A DNA stretch of 11,291 bases from a bacterium (GTDB taxonomy: Bacteria > Babelota > Babeliae > Babelales > RVW-14), in contig JAHFBQ010000051.1 of assembly GCA_023249935.1 (NCBI GenBank), positions 1-11,291 on the forward strand. Direction: 5' to 3'. The notes beneath the pieces were generated by a model. It searched no databases, had not been told where the DNA came from, and saw nothing but the letters and a program-made list of their open reading frames with translations. Below, one piece after another: positions 1 through 6,059 of this stretch (positions are counted from its first letter, which is position 1; each line of letters starts with the position of its first letter). The translations under genes and the position numbers were made by a program.

Positions 1-1
1 A

Positions 2-700
2 GGACTACAGGATGAGCTCAATCCAGCCTTAGAAGCATTGCTCGCCCCTCCAGATCTGACACGCCGCTCAAATGTCTTTAGCGCGCCGAATCAAACACAA
101 GACTACGCACCAATAACCCAGGCTGTACAAAGCGATGAGCTTCGCTCACTAAGAGATGAAGTTGCTCGCTTACGCGCTCAAGAAAAAGAACGGGTTGATG
201 CGGAGTTAGCAAACTTTGCCACCAAACTCGAGCAAACCAAAAAAGATTGTGTTAATTTTTCAAACATTGTCAGCGAAACAAAAGAGCGCGCGGTAGGTTT
301 TAAACATGAACTCTGGCAATTCGGCAGCGACATTGCACACATGCGCACCGCGCCGGCAATACAATCTCAGGTAGAAAATATGCGTTCTTTTTTTGCACAA
401 CAGATTACCAACCTTGAACGATGCTGCGTTGAGATGACCGAAAAAAACGAACAGCTCAAAGCCAGCAGCGACTCGTTGACCTGGGTACTCAAAAAACAAG
501 CGGGCAACCTAGCTGATGCGCAAGATAAGGCCCACGAGGCCTGGGTTGGCATGAACAAGATCAATCGACTCACCGAAGAGATGCAGCAACTGGCAGTACA
601 GATCTCCGACATAAAAATGCTCGCCATTCAGACGAAATTTGATTTAGAACGCCGCTGCGACGCTGCCAAGGCTAAAACGCGCAAAAAGAAAGCTGACTGA
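2..700 (+). CDS. Coiled-coil protein, 3' part (5' end outside window)
   Basis: The reading frame is already open at the first bases and continues to a TGA at 698-700, so the gene almost certainly begins upstream. An in-frame TTG at 38 has no convincing ribosome binding site and is unlikely to be the start. The visible 232 residues are highly charged, with long heptad-like stretches of Glu, Lys, Arg, Leu and Gln (for example DELRSLRDEVARLRAQEKER), which predicts extended coiled coil. No membrane segment or signal sequence is visible in this part. The C-terminus is a basic tail (KAKTRKKKAD). I do not recognise the family. A structural or scaffold role is only a guess from composition. It is separated from the next gene by a repeat element and is probably not co-transcribed with it. 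Confidence 0.8.
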   Translation, partial: GLQDELNPALEALLAPPDLTRRSNVFSAPNQTQDYAPITQAVQSDELRSLRDEVARLRAQEKERVDAELANFATKLEQTKKDCVNFSNIVSETKERAVGFKHELWQFGSDIAHMRTAPAIQSQVENMRSFFAQQITNLERCCVEMTEKNEQLKASSDSLTWVLKKQAGNLADAQDKAHEAWVGMNKINRLTEEMQQLAVQISDIKMLAIQTKFDLERRCDAAKAKTRKKKAD

Positions 701-718
701 AGAGCCCATTGCCGCCCC

Positions 719-862
719 CTGTCATCCCGGCCCAGGCGCCGGGATCCATCCTTGTAATCGAACTAAAGCTTTAAATATAATTGTTTTTCGATATTCTGTA
801 CCAACAAATCAAACCTATAGTTAAATCAAAACATGGATCCCGGATCAAGTCCGGGATGACAG
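719..862. repeat. 144-bp MITE-like element with inverted terminal hairpins
   Basis: The left arm (719-749) and the reverse complement of the right arm (833-862) match over 12 outer bases (CTGTCATCCCGG) and 11 inner bases (CCGGGATCCAT). They differ only in a 7-8 nt centre. Each arm is itself a hairpin: left stem ATCCCGGC/GCCGGGAT (724-731 with 738-745), right stem ATCCCGG/CCGGGAT (837-843 with 851-857). The 83-bp spacer is AT-rich and has no ORF. The arm sequence resembles short palindromic repeats widespread in intergenic DNA of Rickettsiales and other Alphaproteobacteria; this is from memory, not a search. No clear flanking target duplication is visible. It may be a non-autonomous mobile element, and transcripts through it could fold strongly and help end or stabilise the upstream mRNA. 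Confidence 0.7.
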
Positions 863-930
863 ATAAAAGGGCCCCTGCACTGCTATTTTAGTGCAAAAGT
901 CCTGATGAAAATTAAAAAGTGGGTATCGAC

Positions 931-2328
931 ATGAGCCAGTCCTGTTTCGCGGATTGTTTATTTATTCTTTTTGGCGCTACCGGGGATCTGAGCAAGCGCA
1001 AACTTATCCCTGCCTTGTATAAGCTCATCGAAGACAAAAAGCTATGCCATTTTGCAATCATCGGCGCAGCACTGGAACCAGTTGATAAGCTCCAAGTTCT
1101 TGAGCAATCAAAACCGTTTATCCAAAATCTGAACTCAGCAGTATGGGATACCCTCGTACAAAATTTTTATTACTTTCCCATGGATTTTTACCACGGCACC
1201 ATGTACAACAACTTACGCCCGCTCGTAGCAGAAGTTGAGCGAAAGCATAATCTATCGGGCAATCGCATCCTCTACTTTGCAACGATGCCGCAACATTTCC
1301 CAACCATTACCAAATTTCTCCTTGAGAGCACTTTAGTACAAGCAAAACAATCTGGCAGCCCATGGACACGCCTTGTGTATGAAAAACCGTTTGGCGAAGA
1401 TCTTGCCTCTTCGCAAGCGCTTAATAATTTTTTACGTCAAGCATTTGCTGAAGAACAAATTTTTAGAATAGATCATTACCTAGGTAAGGAGCTCGTTGGC
1501 AACATCGCATTGGCACGCTTTACCAATCGCATCTTCGAACCGCTTTGGAACAAAGATCACATCGAGTCTGTTCATATCTCAATCAAAGAAACACTTGGTG
1601 TTGAACAACGCGGCGCGTACTACGATGAATACGGACAGCTCAAAGATATGGTTCAAAGCCACATGCTCCAGTTGCTCGCGTTGACAGCGATGGAATCTCC
1701 TGGCGAACTAACGGCTCACAACATCCGTAACGCTAAGGCTGCGGTACTCGCCAATGTTAATGTCGACCAGGTACTTCAAGGCCAGTACGAAGGATATAGA
1801 ACAGAGCCACGCGTCAACCCTGCTTCAACTACCGATACTTTTACCGCGATCCGCCTGTTTGTCGATAACCAACGTTGGCAAGGTATTCCTTTCTATCTGT
1901 TAACAGGCAAGGCACTTGATCGCAAAGAGACAACGATTGAAATCCGTTTCAAAATGGCCAAGTGCCCACTCACTGCCTGTCCATCTGAACCAAACGCACT
2001 TATTTTTAAAATTTATCCAGATGATGGCATTTACTTGCGGCTCAACGCCAAGCTTCCCGGCATCGCCTACGAGGTCGCACCTGTGAGCATGGACTTCTGC
2101 CACAGCTGCTTATTCGGCCCCAATACACCCGAAGCTTACGAAACCTTGTTGGCCGATGTTATGAAAGGTGATCAAGCCGCATTCATTCGCGCCGATGAAG
2201 TTGAAATGTCATGGCGTATTATTGCAACGATTATCGCCCAACAACCGGTTCTACATTCCTATAAGCGCGGCTCACAAGGCCCAGCTGCATTATCATCGTT
2301 TTACCTACCACGTAAGGAAGAATCATGA
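931..2328 (+). CDS. zwf: Glucose-6-phosphate 1-dehydrogenase
   Basis: It oxidises glucose 6-phosphate to 6-phosphoglucono-1,5-lactone with reduction of NAD(P)+, the entry step of the oxidative pentose phosphate pathway in the cytoplasm. The N-terminus carries the nucleotide-binding motif GATGDLSKRKL. EKPFG lies near residues 151-155 and the active-site signature RIDHYLGKE starts near residue 179. The catalytic dyad can be placed by spacing: His182 of RIDHY, and His244 of DMVQSH 62 residues later, as in the Leuconostoc enzyme (H178/H240). At 465 residues it is slightly shorter than the usual 480-500, ending soon after the EVEMSWRI segment. The ATG at 931 is preferred; a GTG at 919 would add four residues, and neither has a strong Shine-Dalgarno. 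It is the first gene of an operon with gnd, which it overlaps by ATGA. Confidence 0.96.
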   Translation: MSQSCFADCLFILFGATGDLSKRKLIPALYKLIEDKKLCHFAIIGAALEPVDKLQVLEQSKPFIQNLNSAVWDTLVQNFYYFPMDFYHGTMYNNLRPLVAEVERKHNLSGNRILYFATMPQHFPTITKFLLESTLVQAKQSGSPWTRLVYEKPFGEDLASSQALNNFLRQAFAEEQIFRIDHYLGKELVGNIALARFTNRIFEPLWNKDHIESVHISIKETLGVEQRGAYYDEYGQLKDMVQSHMLQLLALTAMESPGELTAHNIRNAKAAVLANVNVDQVLQGQYEGYRTEPRVNPASTTDTFTAIRLFVDNQRWQGIPFYLLTGKALDRKETTIEIRFKMAKCPLTACPSEPNALIFKIYPDDGIYLRLNAKLPGIAYEVAPVSMDFCHSCLFGPNTPEAYETLLADVMKGDQAAFIRADEVEMSWRIIATIIAQQPVLHSYKRGSQGPAALSSFYLPRKEES

Positions 2329-3221
2329 TCATTGGTGTTATTGGACTTGGCAAGATGGGCTTACAAATCGCTCGCAAGCTTGCTGCTGCAAAATTTAAGA
2401 TTGTTGGTTATGACCCAAATAGTGCCTCTCTTGCGGCTGATGAAGTTGCCTCTTTTACACTCGCAACAACCATGGCAGAGCTGGCACAACAAGTTGATTT
2501 AGTCTGGTTGATGGTGCCGGCCGGCGACATCGTCGACACCTGCATTTTTGAAATCACGCCACATCTACGACCTGGAGCTCTGGTAGTAGACGGTGGTAAT
2601 AGCTTATATAAAGATTCAGTCCGCCGCGCCTCTGCGCTGGAAGCCAAAGGATTGCACTTCCTTGATTGCGGTACCTCTGGCGGCACCCACGGACTTGAAC
2701 ATGGCTTTTCACTCATGGTTGGTGGCGATGCTACAGCATTTAAAACCGCAACCCCCATCTTTAAAATCCTGGCCGCACCGCATGGCTTTGGCCACGTCGG
2801 CCCAGCAGGCGCCGGTCATTTTGTAAAGATGGTACACAACGGCATTGAGTACGCTATGCTCCAAGCATACAGCGAAGGATTTCATATCTTGCGTGAAGGC
2901 CCATACAAAGAACTCGATTTAGCAGCTATTTCCAACATCTGGCAAAACGGCTCAGTCGTTCGTTCCTGGTTACTGTCGCTCGCCCAAGAAACATTCGAGA
3001 AAGATCAACAGCTCACAACAGTCAGTGGCTTCATCGATGAAAACAAAACCGGCCGCTGGACACTCGAGACGGCTGAGGAATGCAATATTCCAACACCCGC
3101 AATCAAAGCGTCCCTCGATACCCGCACTTGGTCTCGCCAAACCGGTGGCAACTTTGCAACAAAAGTAATTGCGGTATTGAGAAACGCGTTTGGTGGCCAC
3201 GCGGTAAAGAAGAAGGATTGA
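2325..3221 (+). CDS. gnd: 6-phosphogluconate dehydrogenase, short NAD-type form
   Basis: It decarboxylates 6-phosphogluconate to ribulose 5-phosphate with formation of NAD(P)H. The Rossmann motif GLGKMG covers residues 7-12. Substrate-site motifs are DGGNS (89-93), DCGTSGG (114-120) and KMVHNGIEY with Lys168, Asn172 and Glu175 at the spacing of the catalytic Lys/Asn/Glu of known enzymes. GRWT lies at 243-246. At 298 residues it belongs to the short (about 300 aa) GndA-type subgroup, not the 470-residue form. Asp30 at the end of the second beta strand (GYDPN), in place of the Asn-Arg of NADP enzymes, suggests NAD+ preference; this is inference. AAGGAA at 2314-2319 lies 5 nt before the ATG, and the start overlaps the zwf stop as ATGA, so the two are translationally coupled. 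Confidence 0.95.
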   Translation: MIIGVIGLGKMGLQIARKLAAAKFKIVGYDPNSASLAADEVASFTLATTMAELAQQVDLVWLMVPAGDIVDTCIFEITPHLRPGALVVDGGNSLYKDSVRRASALEAKGLHFLDCGTSGGTHGLEHGFSLMVGGDATAFKTATPIFKILAAPHGFGHVGPAGAGHFVKMVHNGIEYAMLQAYSEGFHILREGPYKELDLAAISNIWQNGSVVRSWLLSLAQETFEKDQQLTTVSGFIDENKTGRWTLETAEECNIPTPAIKASLDTRTWSRQTGGNFATKVIAVLRNAFGGHAVKKKD

Positions 3222-3222
3222 G

Positions 3223-3855
3223 ATGACCAGAATCATCGACATCAGCTGGCCAATCAGTTCAACAATGACTTCGTACAAGAATAACAAACCGGTCATCTTC
3301 ACACAGACGCGCACCATCGAAACTGGTGGCATGCGTGAAACAAACATCATCATAAACACCCACACCGGCACGCATGTTGATGCACCAAGTCATAAACTCA
3401 CAGCAGGCAAAACTATAGACCAACTACCACTTGAAAGCCTCATCGGTCCAGCTGTAGTCATCGACTTAAGCCACATTAATGAGGCCATTACCGAACAAGA
3501 TCTACAACCACACACCATTAATGCTGGTGAGATCGTACTACTCAAAACAAAAAATTCACAATTCGCGCCCGATGCACCATTCGTTGTAGATTTTGTATAC
3601 CTTGCCGCAAGCGGTGTAGCCTTCTTGATCAAACTCAACGTCAAAGCGGTTGGCATTGACTACCTCGGCATTGAACGCAATTCTCCTAATCACGAAACAC
3701 ATACAATGTTACTTGCTCAAGAAATGCCGATCATCGAAGGACTGCGCCTCGACCATGTAACAGCTGGACGTTACGAGTGCATATGCTTACCAATACCGGT
3801 CATCGGTCTTGAAGCGGCACCAGCACGCGCAATTCTTAAAGACTTTTCCAAATAG
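3223..3855 (+). CDS. Cyclase-family (kynurenine formamidase-like) metal hydrolase
   Basis: This 210-residue protein matches the cyclase/KynB fold family. The metal-binding motif HTGTHVDAPSH covers residues 47-57 (His47, His51, Asp53, His57). A second pair, His160 and Glu172, lies 12 residues apart in a THTMLL...IIEGL context, matching the H160/E172 pair that I recall for bacterial KynB. All expected metal ligands are therefore present. Family members hydrolyse N-formylkynurenine or other amide or ester bonds, and many have unknown substrates. AAGGA at 3213-3217 precedes the ATG by 5 nt, and only 1 nt separates it from gnd, so it belongs to the zwf-gnd operon. No tryptophan-catabolism gene is nearby, so kynurenine formamidase activity is not assumed. 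Confidence 0.88.
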   Translation: MTRIIDISWPISSTMTSYKNNKPVIFTQTRTIETGGMRETNIIINTHTGTHVDAPSHKLTAGKTIDQLPLESLIGPAVVIDLSHINEAITEQDLQPHTINAGEIVLLKTKNSQFAPDAPFVVDFVYLAASGVAFLIKLNVKAVGIDYLGIERNSPNHETHTMLLAQEMPIIEGLRLDHVTAGRYECICLPIPVIGLEAAPARAILKDFSK

Positions 3856-3883
3856 CATTTTCTACTAGAAGTATACTCTTCCA

Positions 3884-3911
3884 TTGACTATCGCAAACCA
3901 ATCTCTATAAA
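3884..3911 (+). promoter_or_regulatory. Sigma70-like promoter for the 3980 gene
   Basis: TTGACT (3884-3889) and TATAAA (3906-3911) are each a 5/6 match to the -35 and -10 consensus, with a 16-bp spacer. The site lies in the 124-bp gap after the metabolic operon. Transcription would start near 3918 and give a leader of about 60 nt before the ATG at 3980. This separates the downstream genes from the zwf operon. Confidence 0.55.
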
Positions 3912-3923
3912 TTTGCTCCATAG

Positions 3924-3954
3924 AAGTGCCCGACCCTCTGGAGGATGCACTTTT
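3924..3954 (+). other. Hairpin in the leader of the 3980 gene
   Basis: AAGTGC (3924-3929) pairs with GCACTT (3947-3952), and an inner CCT/AGG pairing is possible. TTTT ends at 3954. It could be a weak terminator for the metabolic operon or an attenuator in the leader made by the promoter at 3884-3911. The stem is short and the T tract brief, so its function is uncertain. Confidence 0.25.
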
Positions 3955-3979
3955 AGCCGATTTAACTAAAGGAAATCTG

Positions 3980-5212
3980 ATGACGGTTTTGAGGGGTGTT
4001 CTACTCATATTAATGATGTTAGCCTGCCACACTCCATACTCGGTTACAGCAGCAACAGCGACAGAAGAAGCTCTAAGCCTTAGACAACAGCGGCTGATCA
4101 AAGCTTTAAAGGGCTTTAAAAAAAATGCCTTCGATGAGTGGATATCAAACATCGAAGAACACTTTAAGTACTTAAAAACAACAAAGCTTTTAACCGCAGG
4201 AGAAGCATACGATACACTCGGTAGGTTACGAAGTGCTATTTTGAGTCTGCCGCAGAGTAATTTCGCCAAGCCAGAAATGCGTGCAACAGCTCATTGCTTA
4301 GAAGAACTAAAAACATTCCTCACGGCTAAAGTAGATATTGCCCGAGAAAATCTTGGTATACATTCTAGTCAGTTTTTAATGACTCAACATGCAAAGACTA
4401 TTCAATTGCAGCAAGATATATTCTCCATCATGCACCCAGGGGATCAGGAAGATAATTTTCGTAGTGAGGATGAACCAACACTAATTTCTGATCGCCTAGA
4501 ACGAGTTTTAGAGTTCGCAAGCAGAAAAAGTAAAACTGATTATTATACCTGTGAAAAAATTATCGCCTTCAATTTTGAGCAAACACTTAGTTATTTCAAA
4601 GCTGGCATGTGGGTTGCAAAATCCGGAGCCCTTGAATTTGCTTTAGCATTCTGCAGATTGGTCAAATTCGTTGCGGATTTTAACGATAAAAACAGACAAA
4701 TACTCTTGTACTCGAACGATGGCGGACTGGACCCAATTACCAGATACTTCATACCAGAGCCAAGATCAGGACAAAATATACACGACTATTCTATTACACA
4801 AAAATTGGTCTATGCCTACGCCCTCCTTTATGCTGGCTACGACCGTGCAGACCTGATTAACGCAGCATTTGATCTTCAATTAGACCTGAAATATCCCGTT
4901 GTTCAAAAATTTGCTCCAGCATTCTTACGGCTTGCAGCAGAAAAACTCTTAGCAAAAAACTACGTCCTTGGTATGAGTTTTGCTGAAGAGCTTTTTACGC
5001 GCCTAAGTAGCTTTATCCGTCCATTTACTGCTTATGGCCTAGATGAAGCTGCACTTGCTATTGAATTTAAAATCGTTATTCAAAACATCGATGGCACCAT
5101 AAGCAAGGTAGGCGATACGCTTAAGCCGGTACAACACCCACTTGGAGGCATGAAAACATACGGTAAAAGAACCTGGCTTAGAGTTAAACGTTTAATCAAA
5201 GCGTGGTTCTAA
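3980..5212 (+). CDS. Exported helical protein of unknown function
   Basis: I do not recognise this 410-residue protein. The ATG at 3980 is chosen over an upstream in-frame GTG at 3926 because AAGGA (3969-3973) lies 6 nt before it and because it places a signal sequence at the N-terminus. That signal has Arg5, a hydrophobic core VLLILMMLA, and a likely signal peptidase I site after VTA near residue 24. Cys16 lies in MLAC, a poor lipobox, so a lipoprotein is possible but not favoured. The rest looks mainly alpha-helical, with many Leu, Lys, Glu and Phe and no evident repeats or catalytic motif. The C-terminus is basic and aromatic (KRTWLRVKRLIKAWF). It has its own promoter and is followed by the small ORF and superoxide dismutase. 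A periplasmic or secreted location is inferred. Confidence 0.82.
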   Translation: MTVLRGVLLILMMLACHTPYSVTAATATEEALSLRQQRLIKALKGFKKNAFDEWISNIEEHFKYLKTTKLLTAGEAYDTLGRLRSAILSLPQSNFAKPEMRATAHCLEELKTFLTAKVDIARENLGIHSSQFLMTQHAKTIQLQQDIFSIMHPGDQEDNFRSEDEPTLISDRLERVLEFASRKSKTDYYTCEKIIAFNFEQTLSYFKAGMWVAKSGALEFALAFCRLVKFVADFNDKNRQILLYSNDGGLDPITRYFIPEPRSGQNIHDYSITQKLVYAYALLYAGYDRADLINAAFDLQLDLKYPVVQKFAPAFLRLAAEKLLAKNYVLGMSFAEELFTRLSSFIRPFTAYGLDEAALAIEFKIVIQNIDGTISKVGDTLKPVQHPLGGMKTYGKRTWLRVKRLIKAWF

Positions 5213-5230
5213 CACTCAATAATTTAGAAG

Positions 5231-5258
5231 TTTTCATGCTCAAAAAATTTCTTATACT
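5231..5258 (+). promoter_or_regulatory. Possible promoter for the superoxide dismutase gene
   Basis: TATACT (5253-5258) is a 5/6 match to a -10 box. TTTTCA (5231-5236) is a 4/6 match to a -35 box at a 16-bp spacing. If used, transcription starts near 5265 and the small ORF at 5236 would not be translated from this mRNA, so the two readings compete. Confidence 0.3.
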
Positions 5259-5340
5259 ACTGGTACCCAGCTTCCTACAGAGATTGGGTGACCTATACGT
5301 TGCTCTAGATGACAAGAAAAAAACGAAAGACTGCCCATGA
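5236..5340 (+). CDS. Small 34-residue hydrophobic ORF overlapping superoxide dismutase
   Basis: An ATG at 5236 opens a 34-codon frame ending at TGA 5338-5340, which overlaps the ATG of the superoxide dismutase gene as ATGA. The peptide begins MLKKFLILLVPSFL, a positive N-terminus followed by a hydrophobic core like a signal or membrane anchor. It ends in a lysine-rich tail (DDKKKTKDCP). A weak AGAAG lies 5 nt upstream of the ATG. It may be a translated leader that couples to the dismutase gene. It may also be the N-terminal part of an exported dismutase reached by a -1 shift at the A7 run 5317-5323. Chance remains possible because a promoter-like sequence overlaps its start. Confidence 0.35.
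   Translation: MLKKFLILLVPSFLQRLGDLYVALDDKKKTKDCP
5262..5293 (+). other. Imperfect hairpin upstream of superoxide dismutase
   Basis: GGTACCCA (5262-5269) pairs with TGGGT (5285-5289) and ACC (5291-5293), leaving a one-base G bulge at 5290 and a 15-nt loop. It falls inside the small ORF, or in the 5' leader if the promoter at 5231-5258 is real. Its function is unknown. Confidence 0.2.
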
Positions 5341-5993
5341 AAAAACTGACCCCCTATCTTTTCACGCAACTGAAATATCCATACACACTGCCACCGCTGC
5401 CATACGTCTACGAAGCACTTGAACCACATTTCGATAAGGCAACTATGGTTGTTCATCACCAAAAACATCATCAAGCCTACATCGATAATTTAAATAAAGC
5501 GCTCGAGACCAACTCTCAATACCAAGCATACACCATTGAAGAACTGCTTATCAGCTTAAGCACGCTACCAACTGACCTGAAAGCCGTTGTGCAAAACCAC
5601 GGCGGTGGTCACTATAACCACAGCTTGTTCTGGCAAACACTCACAACCAAATTCGATCAACAGCCAACCACAGTCATCGCACACAAAATCGATGAGGCCT
5701 TCGGTTCGTTTGAGAAATTTAAAGAGGCATTCGACAAAGCTGCGCGCACCGTGTTTGGCAGCGGCTGGGCGTGGCTCTGCTTGGATCAAAAAGATAAATT
5801 TGTCATCATCCCAACCCCAAACCAAGATAACCCCCTCTCTCAGGGCTTACGTCCCCTTCTCGGCCTCGATGTTTGGGAACACGCGTACTACCTAAAATTC
5901 CAAAATCGCCGCGTTGATTACATCGATGCATGGTGGCATTTGATCAACTGGCAAGAAGTTGAAACCGTGTACATCAAGGCAAGCGCCATCTAG
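5337..5993 (+). CDS. sodA: Superoxide dismutase, Mn-type of the Fe/Mn family
   Basis: It converts superoxide to hydrogen peroxide and oxygen. The metal ligands are His40 (in VHHQKHHQAY), His95 (GGHYNHSLFW), and Asp178 and His182 (LGLDVWEHAYYLKFQNRR). GGH before the second ligand and Gln in NQDNPL are the residues typical of the Mn enzyme, whereas Fe enzymes have AAQ; metal choice is still an inference. The 218-residue length is a little over the usual 190-205 because about 13 extra residues (MKKLTPYLFTQLK) precede the standard YTLPPLPY start. The gene lacks a strong ribosome binding site and its ATG overlaps the stop of a hydrophobic small ORF. Initiation may therefore depend on coupling, or the true N-terminus may lie in that ORF. 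The ATG at 5337 is the best in-frame start. Confidence 0.96.
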   Translation: MKKLTPYLFTQLKYPYTLPPLPYVYEALEPHFDKATMVVHHQKHHQAYIDNLNKALETNSQYQAYTIEELLISLSTLPTDLKAVVQNHGGGHYNHSLFWQTLTTKFDQQPTTVIAHKIDEAFGSFEKFKEAFDKAARTVFGSGWAWLCLDQKDKFVIIPTPNQDNPLSQGLRPLLGLDVWEHAYYLKFQNRRVDYIDAWWHLINWQEVETVYIKASAI

Positions 5994-6019
5994 ATTTCAA
6001 AAAACTTTCAATTTCACGT

Positions 6020-6057
6020 CCCCCTCTTCACAATTAAAGTAAAAGAAGAGGGGGGAG
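6020..6057 (+). promoter_or_regulatory. Hairpin that can sequester the ribosome binding site
   Basis: CCCCCTCTTC (6020-6029) and GAAGAGGGGG (6045-6054) form a perfect 10-bp inverted repeat with a 15-nt A-rich loop. The 3' arm runs into GGGGAG (6052-6057), the purine-rich ribosome binding site 2-7 nt before the ATG at 6060. No T run follows, so it does not look like an intrinsic terminator. The geometry suggests that folding would mask the ribosome binding site of the first beta-helix gene. The trigger, if any (temperature, ligand, protein or sRNA), is unknown. Confidence 0.5.
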
Positions 6058-6059
6058 TT

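Noticed and set aside
876..895. TGCACT/AGTGCA stem-loop before zwf
   Set aside because: A 6-bp stem with an 8-nt loop and no T run is too weak to call.
905..934. 9-codon mini-ORF overlapping the zwf ATG
   Set aside because: There is no convincing ribosome binding site and no attenuator-like codon pattern; probably chance.
3926..3979. Upstream GTG start for the exported protein
   Set aside because: It would bury the signal sequence behind 18 charged residues, and a good ribosome binding site precedes the ATG at 3980.
6020..6054. Intrinsic terminator for superoxide dismutase
   Set aside because: The stem is strong but is followed by GGAGTTATG, not a T run, and its 3' arm overlaps the next ribosome binding site.
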